DNA from: Xylophilus sp042867185 | Lineage (GTDB): Bacteria; Pseudomonadota; Gammaproteobacteria; Burkholderiales; Burkholderiaceae_C | Direction: 5' to 3' | Assembly: GCA_042867185.1 (NCBI GenBank) | Contig: JBHZQV010000002.1 | Location: 62,001-126,000, forward strand | Length of the DNA stretch: 64,000 nt | Shown: positions 43,103 to 51,577 of the stretch, piece by piece | How positions within the stretch are numbered: the stretch's first letter is position 1 | How the letters are laid out: every line of letters starts with the position of its first letter | The notes under the pieces: model-generated | What the model was told of the DNA's origin: nothing | The model's input: only the letters and a program-made list of their open reading frames with translations | Database searches by the model: none | Translations under genes and position numbers: made by a program

Positions 43103-43271
43103 GGGGGTGGTGCCTTTCGATTTTGGTCGGGCGCCGGCGCACAGGAGGGGTTCCCGGTCGGCCGCGGCAGGGTCATGCGGAATGTAGACCCCTGCCGCAT
43201 ACACGCGGCAACACGCGGTAGCAACGCTATCTGCCTACACTGGCGGCTCATTTCACCCCCTGGAGAAACCG

Positions 43272-44171
43272 ATGCTGCGCGACGACGACATGAAATCCGA
43301 CTTCGATTCCCTGCTGCCCGGCCGCAGCACCGAGCAGGGCGCCAGCCGGCGCACCGCGCTGAAGACGGCGCTGGGCGTGGGCTATGCGGCGGCCACGCTG
43401 CCGATCATGGCGCAGACGGTGGTCTCCACGCCCGCCGACGGCCTGCGCGTCGGCGCCCTCGACTACGAGGTGGCCGGCTTCCGGGTGCCGGGTTACTACG
43501 CCGCGCCGGCCGGCAAGACCGGCGTGCCGGTGATCCTGGTCATCCAGGAGATCTTCGGGGTGCACGAGTACATCCGCGACACCTGCCGCCGGCTGGCCAA
43601 GCAGGGCTACCTGGCCATCGCGCCCGAGATGTTCGCCCGCCAGGGCGATCCGCAGAAGGTCACCGAAATGGCGAAGCTGCAGGCCGAGATCGTCTCCAAG
43701 GTGCCCGACGCGCAGGTGATGGCCGACCTCGACGGCGCGCTGAAGTGGGCGGCGGCCAACGGCGGCGACGTGTCGCGCGCCGGCATCACCGGCTTCTGCT
43801 GGGGCGGCCGGATCACCTGGCTCTACGCCGCGCAGGGTCCGGTGAAGGCGGGCGTCGCCTGGTACGGCCGCCTGGTGGGCCAGGCCAGCGAGCTGACGCC
43901 GCGCCATCCGGTGGACGTGGCCGCCAGCCTCAAGGCGCCGGTGCTGGGCCTCTACGGCGGCGCCGACGCCGGCATCCCGCTCGATACTGTTGATAAAATG
44001 AAATCATCTTTGGCGGCCGGCTCGGCCGCCGCCAAGGCGTCGCAGTTCGTGGTGTACCCGGAAGCCGGCCACGCCTTCCATGCCGACTACCGCCCCAGCT
44101 ACCGCAAGGACGCGGCGGAAGACGGCTGGAAGCGGGCGCTGGAGTGGTTCAAGACCCACGGCGTCGTCTGA
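43272..44171 (+). CDS. Dienelactone hydrolase family protein
   Basis: A 299-residue alpha/beta hydrolase. The N-terminus ASRRTALKTALGVGYAAATL is a possible Tat signal. The nucleophile motif GITGFCWGGRITWL has Cys as in carboxymethylenebutenolidase; Asp is in YGGADAGIPLD and His in PEAGHAFHADY. The first part has VILVIQEIFGVHEYIRDTCR. Enzymes of this family open lactone rings. If exported, it would act in the periplasm. An AT-rich patch around base 43990 (DTVDKMKSSLAA) may be a degenerate copy of the dispersed element. A terminator follows. Confidence 0.9.
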   Translation: MLRDDDMKSDFDSLLPGRSTEQGASRRTALKTALGVGYAAATLPIMAQTVVSTPADGLRVGALDYEVAGFRVPGYYAAPAGKTGVPVILVIQEIFGVHEYIRDTCRRLAKQGYLAIAPEMFARQGDPQKVTEMAKLQAEIVSKVPDAQVMADLDGALKWAAANGGDVSRAGITGFCWGGRITWLYAAQGPVKAGVAWYGRLVGQASELTPRHPVDVAASLKAPVLGLYGGADAGIPLDTVDKMKSSLAAGSAAAKASQFVVYPEAGHAFHADYRPSYRKDAAEDGWKRALEWFKTHGVV

Positions 44172-44215
44172 CGCCCGGGACCTGCGCCGGCTGCAGCCGC
44201 AGAAGGCCGCACGTG

Positions 44216-44246
44216 AAACCGCCCGCTGCCTCGGGCGGTTTTTTTC
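44216..44246 (+). terminator. Intrinsic terminator of the dienelactone hydrolase gene
   Basis: AAACCGCCCG, loop CTGCCT, then CGGGCGGTTTTTTT. A clear stem and T tract 44 bases after the stop codon. Confidence 0.9.
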
Positions 44247-44254
44247 TGCCACGG

Positions 44255-44321
44255 TTATTTTTGAAAGAAACAGGGCGCCTGCCCTTGTCTGAAAACGGCT
44301 TATAGCTATGACTTTGATAGC
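44255..44321 (-). repeat. Dispersed GCTAT/ATAGC element, copy E
   Basis: Read leftward: GCTATCAAAGTCATAGCTAT, AAGCCGTTTTCAG, then GCGCCCTGTTTCTTTCAAAA. The start codon of the ZIP gene (44308) lies inside its core, on the opposite strand. Confidence 0.68.
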
Positions 44322-45288
44322 AATCCTGGTGGGGACGCTGGCCGCCGGCATCGGCAGCGTCTGGGTGGCGGCCGCCTTGCTGCGGCTGGGCGTCGGCGGG
44401 CGCGAGCATGCGGGCGTCGGGCCGCAGCACCTGCTGAGTCTGGCGGCCGGCGCCTTGCTGGCGACCGCCTTCATGCACCTGCTGCCCGAGGCTTTCGAAA
44501 GCGCCGTCTCGCCGCAGGTGCTGTTCGCGACGCTGCTGGTGGGGCTGGTGTTCTTCTTCCTGCTCGACAAGGCCGAGCTGTGGCACCACGGCCACGAACA
44601 CGGCGCGGGGCCGGAGACGGACGGTGCGCACCACCACGGCCACGACCACGACCACGCAGGTCCTGCGCACGGACACCACCACCACCCGCCCGCCGACGGC
44701 AAGCGCGCCGGCGCCTGGGCGGTCCTCACCGGCGACAGCGTCCACTGCTTCGGCGACGGCGTGCTGATCGCCTCGGCTTTCGCGGCCGATCTCCGCCTGG
44801 GCTTCGTCGCCGCGCTGGCGGTGCTGGCGCACGAGGTGCCGCACCACATGGGCGACCTGATCGTGGTGCGCCAGACCAGCTCCAACCGCCGCGCCGCGCT
44901 GGTCAAGGTGTCGCTGGCCGGCGGCCTGACGGTGCTGGGCGGCCTGGTCGGCCACCTGCTGGTCGACCAGCTGCACGGGTTGCTGCCCTATCTGCTGGTC
45001 GTCGCCTCGAGCAGCTTCCTGTACGTGGCCCTGGCCGACCTGATTCCCCAGCTGCAAAAGCGCCTGACCGCCCGCCAGACCGTCACCCAGGTGGCGTGGC
45101 TGCTGGCCGGCATCGTGCTGGTGACGGCGGCGAGCATGCTGGCCCACGGCGGCCACGACCATGGCCACGAAGGCCACGGGCACGAAGGCCACGCGCACGA
45201 AAGCCATGCCGACCACGACCATGGCGCCGGGCAGGGCGCACCGGGTGCGACGCCGGGCACCGCTGCGCCGGCGTCGGCGGGGCGCTAG
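44308..45288 (+). CDS. ZIP-family divalent metal transporter
   Basis: A 326-residue inner-membrane protein. Transmembrane segments: 4-26, 37-55, 67-85 and four more after a His-rich loop (about 90-132: HHGHEHGAGPETDGAHHHGH and HDHDHAGPAHGHHHHPP). The ZIP transport motif is TGDSVHCFGDGVLIASAF, with VLAHEVPHHMGDLI in the next helix. A second His-rich tail (GGHDHGHEGHGHEGHAHESH) ends the protein. Zinc or another divalent cation is the expected substrate. The ATG sits inside a repeat element and no strong ribosome site is seen. It is monocistronic. Confidence 0.9.
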   Translation: MTLIAILVGTLAAGIGSVWVAAALLRLGVGGREHAGVGPQHLLSLAAGALLATAFMHLLPEAFESAVSPQVLFATLLVGLVFFFLLDKAELWHHGHEHGAGPETDGAHHHGHDHDHAGPAHGHHHHPPADGKRAGAWAVLTGDSVHCFGDGVLIASAFAADLRLGFVAALAVLAHEVPHHMGDLIVVRQTSSNRRAALVKVSLAGGLTVLGGLVGHLLVDQLHGLLPYLLVVASSSFLYVALADLIPQLQKRLTARQTVTQVAWLLAGIVLVTAASMLAHGGHDHGHEGHGHEGHAHESHADHDHGAGQGAPGATPGTAAPASAGR

Positions 45289-45449
45289 GGTTTCGGTTCT
45301 GCTCCTGAATCGATAGCGGGTGGCCGTCTCGCTGCGCCGGCTGGAGGCCGATCAGGCTTCGACATCCGGATCGCCCGGTCGAATGGCCGGCCGGGGCCGC
45401 GCCATGCCCGGCCACCGCCGGTGTCTCCGTTCGGCAGTTCGCCGGTCCA

Positions 45450-46190
45450 TCAGTTCGACAGGGCCTCCCGCACCGCCGACATCTGCCGCCGCGACACGGC
45501 CAGCGCCTCGGGCGCGCCGTGCACCCGCACCGCCCAGCCTTCGCCCTCCACCGCGTCGTAGTGCCGCTCCAGCGCCCGCACCGCACGCCGGGCGACCAGG
45601 GCGTTGCGGTGGATGCGGATGAAGCGGGGGGCGAAGCGTTCTTCCAGGTCCTGCAGCGATCCGTCGAGGATGTAGCTGCGCAGGGCGGTGCGCACGGTGA
45701 CGTATTTCAGCTCGGCCTTCAGGTACAGCACTTCGTCGAGCGGCACCCGCTCGGTACGGCCGCGGTCCTGGATCAGCAGCGACGGGGGCTCGGGCGGCGA
45801 CAGGTCGGTCCCGGGTGCGGAGGTGCTGCGCTGCGCCTTCTGCAGGGCCTGCTGCAAGCGCGGCAATCGCACCGGCTTGGTCAGGTAGTCGGCCGCATCC
45901 AGCTCGAAGGCGTTCAGCGCGTGCTCGGAATGGGCGGTGACGAAGACGATCGCCGGCGGCTGCGGCAGCGCGCGCACGGTGCCCGCCAGCGCCAGGCCGT
46001 CGGTGCCCGGCATGTTGATGTCGAGCAGCACCACGTCGAAGCGCCGGGCCTGCAGCAGGGCCAGCGCCCGCTCGGCGTCCCCGGCTTCTTCCACATGCGC
46101 CGCCGCGGGCGCGCTGCAGTTGCCCAACAGGGTGCGCAGGCGCTGGCGCGCCAGGGGTTCGTCGTCGACGATGAGGATGTCGAGATTCAT
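45450..46190 (-). CDS. LytTR response regulator (AlgR-like)
   Basis: A 246-residue two-component regulator. The receiver domain (1-120) has LIVDDEPLAR, the phosphorylation site VVLLDINMPGTDG (Asp near 54) and ADYLTKPV. A LytTR DNA-binding domain (about 140-245) has VLYLKAELKYVTVRT and RFIRIHRNALVARRAVRALE. It pairs with the histidine kinase encoded 44 bases upstream, and the argH gene follows divergently. The order argH, sensor, AlgR-type regulator is shared with Pseudomonas argH-algZ-algR, but the hemC gene that often follows is not here. Confidence 0.9.
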   Translation of the reverse strand: MNLDILIVDDEPLARQRLRTLLGNCSAPAAAHVEEAGDAERALALLQARRFDVVLLDINMPGTDGLALAGTVRALPQPPAIVFVTAHSEHALNAFELDAADYLTKPVRLPRLQQALQKAQRSTSAPGTDLSPPEPPSLLIQDRGRTERVPLDEVLYLKAELKYVTVRTALRSYILDGSLQDLEERFAPRFIRIHRNALVARRAVRALERHYDAVEGEGWAVRVHGAPEALAVSRRQMSAVREALSN

Positions 46191-46234
46191 GATGGTGGCA
46201 GTGCGGTCGAGGAATGGAAGAGGGGGCGCCGGGC

Positions 46235-47293
46235 TCACGCCGGCAGGCGGATACGGACCAGGTAGGCATCGCCGCGGCGCTCGGCGCGGAAATCGCTTTC
46301 CACGTCGTGGAGCAGTGCCAGCCGGGCGCGGACGTTGGCCTGGGCGATGCCGTGGCCGTCGCGGGCGGGGGCCGGGTGCTCCGGCGATGCGGCGGGCAGG
46401 CTGTTCAGGATCTTGATGACCACGGTATGGCCGCGCCGCTCGGTGGAGACCCGCACCCGGGTGCTGTGGCCGGTGGCCTCCACGCCGTGGACCACCGCGT
46501 TCTCCACCAGCGGCTGCAGCAGCAGCGGCGGCACGCGCGCGCCGTCGGCGGCGGGGTCGAGCATCCACTCGACCCGCAGCCGGTCGCCGAAGCGCACCTG
46601 CTCGATCGCCAGGTAGCGCTGGGCCAGGGCGATCTCTTCGCCGAGGGTGGTGGAGTCGCCGTGCTCGACCAGCGCGTGGCGGAACAGGTCGCTCAGGTCT
46701 TCGAGCAGCGCCTCCGCCCGCGAGGGCTCGGCCCGCACCAGCGCGATGGCGCTGTTGAGGGTGTTGAACAGGAAATGCGGCCGGATGCGGGCCTGCAGCA
46801 CCGCCAGCTGGGCCGTTACCGCGGCGGGCGTACGGCCCTGCGCCCGCAGCGCCAGACCCACGACCAGCACCACCGCCACCAGCGCTCCGGTGCAGCCCGA
46901 TGCGATCCAGGGCGGGGGCGCCGCGCCATCCAGGCGGGTGAGGGCGTGCAAGCCGCAGGCGGCGACGCCGGCCGCCGCACCCAGGGCCGCGCTGGTGGCG
47001 TACTGGCCGGCGGCGTTCAGGCGCGCCAGCAGGCGGCGCAGGCTGCAGGCGGCCAGCAGCCAGGCCAGGGTGGCGGGAAGCACCGCGCCGGTGAGGGCCG
47101 CCAGGCGGTAGACCCAGTCCAGCGCATCGGCCGCGCCGAACATCACGCCCGTGCCCACCACCGTCTCCACCAGCAGCACCGCGCGCAGCACCACGCCCAG
47201 CCGGCAGGCGTCGAATGGCCCGGGCGGCGACGGCTGCGCCGCTGCGGCGGCAGCGGCGCTGGGTGGCATCGATAAACTTGACGGTTCTTTCAT
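46235..47293 (-). CDS. Sensor histidine kinase (LytS/AlgZ type)
   Basis: A 352-residue inner-membrane kinase. Four hydrophobic segments lie in residues 30-160. The His-kinase domain begins at RIRPHFLFNTLNSAIALVRA, with the phosphorylated His in PHFLFN. The ATPase domain has LLLQPLVENAVVHG (N box) and DGHGIAQANVRARLALLH (G box). It is the HisKA-less 5TM/LytS class used with LytTR regulators. It precedes the regulator by 44 bases. The start is divergent from argH with 53 bases between. Confidence 0.9.
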   Translation of the reverse strand: MKEPSSLSMPPSAAAAAAAQPSPPGPFDACRLGVVLRAVLLVETVVGTGVMFGAADALDWVYRLAALTGAVLPATLAWLLAACSLRRLLARLNAAGQYATSAALGAAAGVAACGLHALTRLDGAAPPPWIASGCTGALVAVVLVVGLALRAQGRTPAAVTAQLAVLQARIRPHFLFNTLNSAIALVRAEPSRAEALLEDLSDLFRHALVEHGDSTTLGEEIALAQRYLAIEQVRFGDRLRVEWMLDPAADGARVPPLLLQPLVENAVVHGVEATGHSTRVRVSTERRGHTVVIKILNSLPAASPEHPAPARDGHGIAQANVRARLALLHDVESDFRAERRGDAYLVRIRLPA

Positions 47294-47346
47294 GAGCAGG
47301 CAGTCGGTTCGCCCGATTGTTCGCGTAACATATTATTACCACTTTC

Positions 47347-48768
47347 ATGGCCTCCAGCTCCACCCCGCTTTCCCCCAGCAACCAGCTTGACAAGAAATCG
47401 CAGGCGTGGTCAGCCCTGTTTTCCGAGCCGATGAGCGATCTGGTGAAGCGCTACACCTCCAGCGTTTTCTTCGACAAACGGCTGTGGCAGGCCGACATCC
47501 GCGGCAGCCTAGCGCACGCCGAAATGCTGTGCGCGCAGGCCGTCATCGGCACCGAGGACCACGCGCAGATCCAGCGCGGGATGGCGCAGATTTCCAGCGA
47601 GATCGAAAGCGGCGTCTTCGAGTGGAAACTCGACCTGGAAGACGTCCACCTGAACATCGAAGCGCGCCTGACGCAGCTGGTCGGCGATGCCGGCAAACGG
47701 CTGCATACCGGCCGCAGCCGCAACGACCAGGTGGCCACCGACGTGCGGCTCTGGCTGCGGGGCGAAATCGACCTGATCGACGGCCTGTTGACCGACCTGC
47801 AGCGGGCCCTGGTCGACATCGCCGAGCGCAACACCGAGGTGATCCTGCCGGGCTTCACCCACCTGCAGGTGGCCCAGCCGGTGTCGTTCGGACACCACAT
47901 GCTGGCCTATGTCGAGATGTTCGCCCGCGACGCCGAGCGCATGGCCGACGTCCGCCGGCGGGTCAACCGGCTGCCGCTGGGTGCCGCCGCCCTGGCCGGC
48001 ACCAGCTATCCGCTCGACCGCGAGCGGGTGGCCCGCACGCTGGAGATGGAAGGCGTCTGCCAGAACAGCCTGGACGCGGTGAGCGACCGCGATTTCGCGA
48101 TCGAATTCACCGCCGCCGCATCGCTGGCGATGGTGCACATCAGCCGCCTGTCGGAAGAGCTGATCCTGTGGATGAGCCAGAGCTTCGGCTTCATCGACAT
48201 CGCGGACCGCTTCTGCACCGGCTCGTCGATCATGCCGCAGAAGAAGAACCCCGACGTGCCCGAACTGGCCCGCGGCAAGACCGGCCGGGTGGTCGGCCAC
48301 CTGGTGGGCCTGATCACCCTGATGAAGGGCCAGCCCCTGGCCTACAACAAGGACAACCAGGAAGACAAGGAGCCGCTGTTCGACACCGTCGACACGCTCA
48401 AGGACACGCTGCGCATCTTCGCCGAGATGGTCGGCGGCATCACCGTCAAGCCCGAGGCGATGGAGCGCGCGGCCAAGCGCGGCTACGCCACCGCGACCGA
48501 CCTGGCCGACTACATGGTCAAGAAGGGCCTGCCGTTCCGCGATGCGCACGAGGCGGTCGCCCATGCGGTCAAGACCGCCATCGCCCAGGGCGTGGATCTG
48601 TCGGAGCTGCCGCTGGAAGCCCTGCAGGCCTTCAACCCGAGGATCGAGGCCGACGTGTACGAGGTGCTGAGCCTGCGCGGCTCGCTCAACGCCCGCAGCA
48701 CGCTGGGCGGCACCGCGCCGGCGCTGGTGCGCCAGCAGGTGGCGCGCCACCGCGCCCGCCTGGGCTGA
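47347..48768 (+). CDS. argH: Argininosuccinate lyase
   Basis: A 473-residue enzyme of arginine biosynthesis that splits argininosuccinate into arginine and fumarate. Signatures: LHTGRSRNDQVATDVRLWLR, FTHLQVAQPVSFGHHMLAYV, and the fumarase-superfamily motif GSSIMPQKKNPDVPELARGK with the active-site Ser at about 296. It shares a short control region with the divergent LytS/LytTR genes. Confidence 0.97.
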   Translation: MASSSTPLSPSNQLDKKSQAWSALFSEPMSDLVKRYTSSVFFDKRLWQADIRGSLAHAEMLCAQAVIGTEDHAQIQRGMAQISSEIESGVFEWKLDLEDVHLNIEARLTQLVGDAGKRLHTGRSRNDQVATDVRLWLRGEIDLIDGLLTDLQRALVDIAERNTEVILPGFTHLQVAQPVSFGHHMLAYVEMFARDAERMADVRRRVNRLPLGAAALAGTSYPLDRERVARTLEMEGVCQNSLDAVSDRDFAIEFTAAASLAMVHISRLSEELILWMSQSFGFIDIADRFCTGSSIMPQKKNPDVPELARGKTGRVVGHLVGLITLMKGQPLAYNKDNQEDKEPLFDTVDTLKDTLRIFAEMVGGITVKPEAMERAAKRGYATATDLADYMVKKGLPFRDAHEAVAHAVKTAIAQGVDLSELPLEALQAFNPRIEADVYEVLSLRGSLNARSTLGGTAPALVRQQVARHRARLG

Positions 48769-48847
48769 CGGCCCTGCGCGGCGGTCTCAGCCTGGCTTCA
48801 GGTGCGCCGCGCAGAATCCGGGCTTTTCGGCAATCCAGGGGAGTGGC

Positions 48848-49507
48848 ATGCGGCTGTTGCTGGTCGAAGACGACACCATGATCGGCGAGGCGCTGCTCGA
48901 CCTGCTGCGCGCCGCGCGCTACGCGGTCGACTGGGTGCGCGACGGCGACATGGCCGACACGGCACTGCGCAGCGAGCGCTACGACCTGGTGCTGCTCGAC
49001 CTGGGCCTGCCCCGGCGCGACGGCCTGGAGGTGCTGCGCGGCCTGCGCGCCCGCCAGGACAAGGTGCCGGTGCTGGTGGCCACCGCCCGCGATGCGGTGG
49101 CCGACCGGGTCGCCGGCCTGGACGCCGGCGCCGACGACTACGTGGTCAAGCCCTACGACACCGACGAGCTGCTGGCCCGCATCCGCGCCCTGATCCGCCG
49201 CGGCGAGGGCCAGGCCGGCCCCAGCTTCTCGCAGCGCGGGGTGACGCTCGACCCCGCCACCCACCAGGCCACGCTGCACGGCCAGCCGGTGGGCCTGTCG
49301 GCCCGCGAATGGGCGGTGCTGGAGCCGATGCTGGCGCGGCCCGGCGTGGTGTTTTCGCGCACCCAGCTGGAGGCCAAGCTCTTCGGCTGGAAGGACGACG
49401 TCAGCAGCAACGCGGTCGAGGTCTACATCCACGGCGTGCGCAAGAAGCTGGGCGCCGACCTGATCCAGACGGTGCGCGGCCTGGGCTACCTGGTGCCGAA
49501 GGACTGA
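48848..49507 (+). CDS. OmpR/QseB-type response regulator
   Basis: A 219-residue regulator. The receiver has LLLVEDDTMIGEALLDLLR, VLLDLGLPRRDGLEVL (Asp near 51) and ADDYVVKPYD. A winged helix (about 125-217) has LSAREWAVLEPMLARPG and VSSNAVEVYIHGVRKKLGAD. It pairs with the next gene, 8 bases downstream, a QseC-like kinase. It resembles QseB/PmrA regulators; the signal is not readable. Confidence 0.92.
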   Translation: MRLLLVEDDTMIGEALLDLLRAARYAVDWVRDGDMADTALRSERYDLVLLDLGLPRRDGLEVLRGLRARQDKVPVLVATARDAVADRVAGLDAGADDYVVKPYDTDELLARIRALIRRGEGQAGPSFSQRGVTLDPATHQATLHGQPVGLSAREWAVLEPMLARPGVVFSRTQLEAKLFGWKDDVSSNAVEVYIHGVRKKLGADLIQTVRGLGYLVPKD

Positions 49508-49515
49508 GGCGCGCG

Positions 49516-50874
49516 ATGTCCCCGCTGCTGCGCCGCCTGGCCCCCCGCTCGCTGCGCACCCGGCTGCTCGGCCTGGTGCTGGCCAGCATTTTGGTCGCGA
49601 GCGCGGGGCTGGCGGCGGGCGCCTACCGCGGTGCGCTGCGCGAGGCCGATGCCAGCAACGACCTGCACCTGCAGCAGGTGGCCCAGTCGCTGCGCAGCAA
49701 CGTGCCGCTGGGCGCGCTGGAGGGCCTGGACGAGCGCGGCGACCTCGACCTGCTGGTGCAGATCTGGGGCCCCGACGGGGTGCAGCTCTACCGCTCGGCC
49801 CGCGCCGCGCTGCCGCAGCATGCGGTGCTGGGTTTTTCCGACATCGACGTCGAGGGTGTCCGCTACCGGGTCTACTCGATCCAGACGCCGTTGCAGACGG
49901 TGCAGATCGCGCAGGACATGGACGCCCGCCAGGACCGGGCCCGCGCCCAGGCGCTGCGCGCCACCCTGCCGGCGCTGCTCACCGCGCCGCTGCTGATGCT
50001 GGCCGTGGCCTGGATCATCGCCCGCACCCTGGCGCCGGTGGAGCGGGTGCGGCGCCAGGTGGCCGGCCGCGCGGCGGACGATCTCGACCCGCTGCCCGAA
50101 GACGGCCTGCCCGACGAGGTGAAGCCGCTGGTCGAAGAGCTGAACCTGCTGTTCCACCGCACCCGCGATGCCTTCGACGCGCAGCGCAACTTCGTCGCCG
50201 ATGCGGCGCACGAGCTGCGCTCGCCGCTCACCGCGCTCAAGCTGCAGGTGCGGGGCCTGCAGCGGGCCACCGACGATGCCGCGCGCGACCGCGCGGCGCA
50301 GCGCCTGGGGCAGGGCATCGACCGCGCCATCGCGCTGGTCGGCCAGCTGCTGGTGCTGGCGCGGCAGGACGCGGGCAGCGCGCAGGCGGCCGCCCCGGTC
50401 GATCTCGACCTGCAGGCCCTGGTGCGCCAGACGGTGGCCGAGTGGCTGCCGCAGGCCCGCGCCCGGCGCATCGACCTGGGCGTGCCCCGCGCCGATGCGG
50501 CCACGGTGCACGGGCAGGCCGAGGCGCTGGCGATTCTGCTGCGCAACCTGCTCGACAACGCGGTCAAGTTCACGCCCGAGGGCGGCCGCGTCGATGTGGA
50601 ATTGCGCGCCGAGCCCGGCGCCGGCCTGCTGCTGGCGGTGGACGACAGCGGCCCCGGCATCGCCGAGGCCGACCGCGCCCGGGTGTTCGACCGCTTCTTC
50701 CGCAGCCCCGACGCCACCGCCGGCGGCAGCGGCCTGGGCCTGGCGATCGTCAAGGCGATCGCCGATCGGCACGGGGCGCAGTTGCGGCTGGACCGTTCGG
50801 CGCAGCTGGGCGGCCTGCGGATCGAGGTGCTGTGGCCGTCGTGTTCCGCGCGGCAGGGCCGACCGAATGCGTAG
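49516..50874 (+). CDS. QseC-type sensor histidine kinase
   Basis: A 452-residue kinase. TM1 is near residues 16-36, a periplasmic sensor runs to about 150, TM2 near 152-172 (LPALLTAPLLMLAVAWIIAR), then HAMP. HisKA has FVADAAHELRSPLTALKLQV (His about 233). HATPase has LLRNLLDNAVKFTPEGG (N), DDSGPGIAEADRARVFDRFF (G1) and GGSGLGLAIVKAIADRHGA (G2). All boxes are intact. The stop overlaps the start of the ubiC-like gene. Confidence 0.92.
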   Translation: MSPLLRRLAPRSLRTRLLGLVLASILVASAGLAAGAYRGALREADASNDLHLQQVAQSLRSNVPLGALEGLDERGDLDLLVQIWGPDGVQLYRSARAALPQHAVLGFSDIDVEGVRYRVYSIQTPLQTVQIAQDMDARQDRARAQALRATLPALLTAPLLMLAVAWIIARTLAPVERVRRQVAGRAADDLDPLPEDGLPDEVKPLVEELNLLFHRTRDAFDAQRNFVADAAHELRSPLTALKLQVRGLQRATDDAARDRAAQRLGQGIDRAIALVGQLLVLARQDAGSAQAAAPVDLDLQALVRQTVAEWLPQARARRIDLGVPRADAATVHGQAEALAILLRNLLDNAVKFTPEGGRVDVELRAEPGAGLLLAVDDSGPGIAEADRARVFDRFFRSPDATAGGSGLGLAIVKAIADRHGAQLRLDRSAQLGGLRIEVLWPSCSARQGRPNA

Positions 50875-51517
50875 CCGCATGCCGCTGCCAGCGCTACCGC
50901 CGCCGGGACGAACGCCGGGCGCACTCACCCACGCCGTTCGGCAGGCAGTCCGCCCGGGGCCGGCATCGGGCCGCCGGGCCGCGTGGCTGCGGACCGACGG
51001 CTCGCTCAGCGCGCGCTTGGCGGCTGCCGGCGGCAGCGTCTCGGTGCAGGTGGTGCGCCAGGGCCGTCTGCGTCTGCTGCCGGCGGAAGCCGCCTGGCTG
51101 GGCAGCCCGCCCCGCCGGTACGGCCATGGCCGCGAAGTGCTGCTGTCGGCGGGCGGCGTACCGGTGGTGTTCGCCCGGTCGGTGCTGCGGCAGCCGCATG
51201 TCCGCGGCAGCTGGAAGGCGGTGCGGGGCCTGGGCGGCCGCCCGCTGGCCGATCTGCTGTTCGGGCGGCCCGCGGCGCGGCGGTCGGGTTTCGCCTTCGT
51301 GCGCTTCGCACCGGGTTCGCGGGTCGCGGCGGGCGTGCGTCGGCGCTGGCAGCACGCCACGGGCGAAGCGTGGGGCAGCCGGTCGGTGGTGGCCCGCATG
51401 TCCGTTTTCGTGCGGCGTGGCGCGCCGTTGCTGCTCACCGAATGCCTGGCCCCCGCCATCGGCCGGCTGGCGGTGCAGCCCCGCGCCCGCCCGGGCCGCT
51501 GGCGACCGCAAAGCTAA
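50867..51517 (+). CDS. ubiC: Chorismate-pyruvate lyase
   Basis: A 216-residue protein (212 if started at the next ATG, 50879). The UbiC pattern is seen: WLRTDGSLSARLAAAGGSVS, then YGHGREVLLSAGGVPVVFAR with the substrate-binding Arg and SVLRQPHVRGSWKAVRGLGG followed by RPLADLLFG. It forms 4-hydroxybenzoate from chorismate for ubiquinone. The sequence is Arg/Ala-rich and has a longer N-terminus than E. coli UbiC. The start overlaps the kinase stop by 8 bases, implying coupling. Transcription may be from the two-component operon. Confidence 0.85.
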   Translation: MRSRMPLPALPPPGRTPGALTHAVRQAVRPGPASGRRAAWLRTDGSLSARLAAAGGSVSVQVVRQGRLRLLPAEAAWLGSPPRRYGHGREVLLSAGGVPVVFARSVLRQPHVRGSWKAVRGLGGRPLADLLFGRPAARRSGFAFVRFAPGSRVAAGVRRRWQHATGEAWGSRSVVARMSVFVRRGAPLLLTECLAPAIGRLAVQPRARPGRWRPQS

Positions 51518-51577
51518 GCCTGGTCTAAGACCCGGATCGCATCATTCCGGCATCCCATCAGACCCTCAGGAGTGACC

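Noticed and set aside
45100..45240. Short GGCCACGAAGGCCAC-like tandem units
   Set aside because: They encode the His/Gly-rich tail of the ZIP transporter; not a CRISPR or an independent repeat array. No CRISPR array was seen anywhere.
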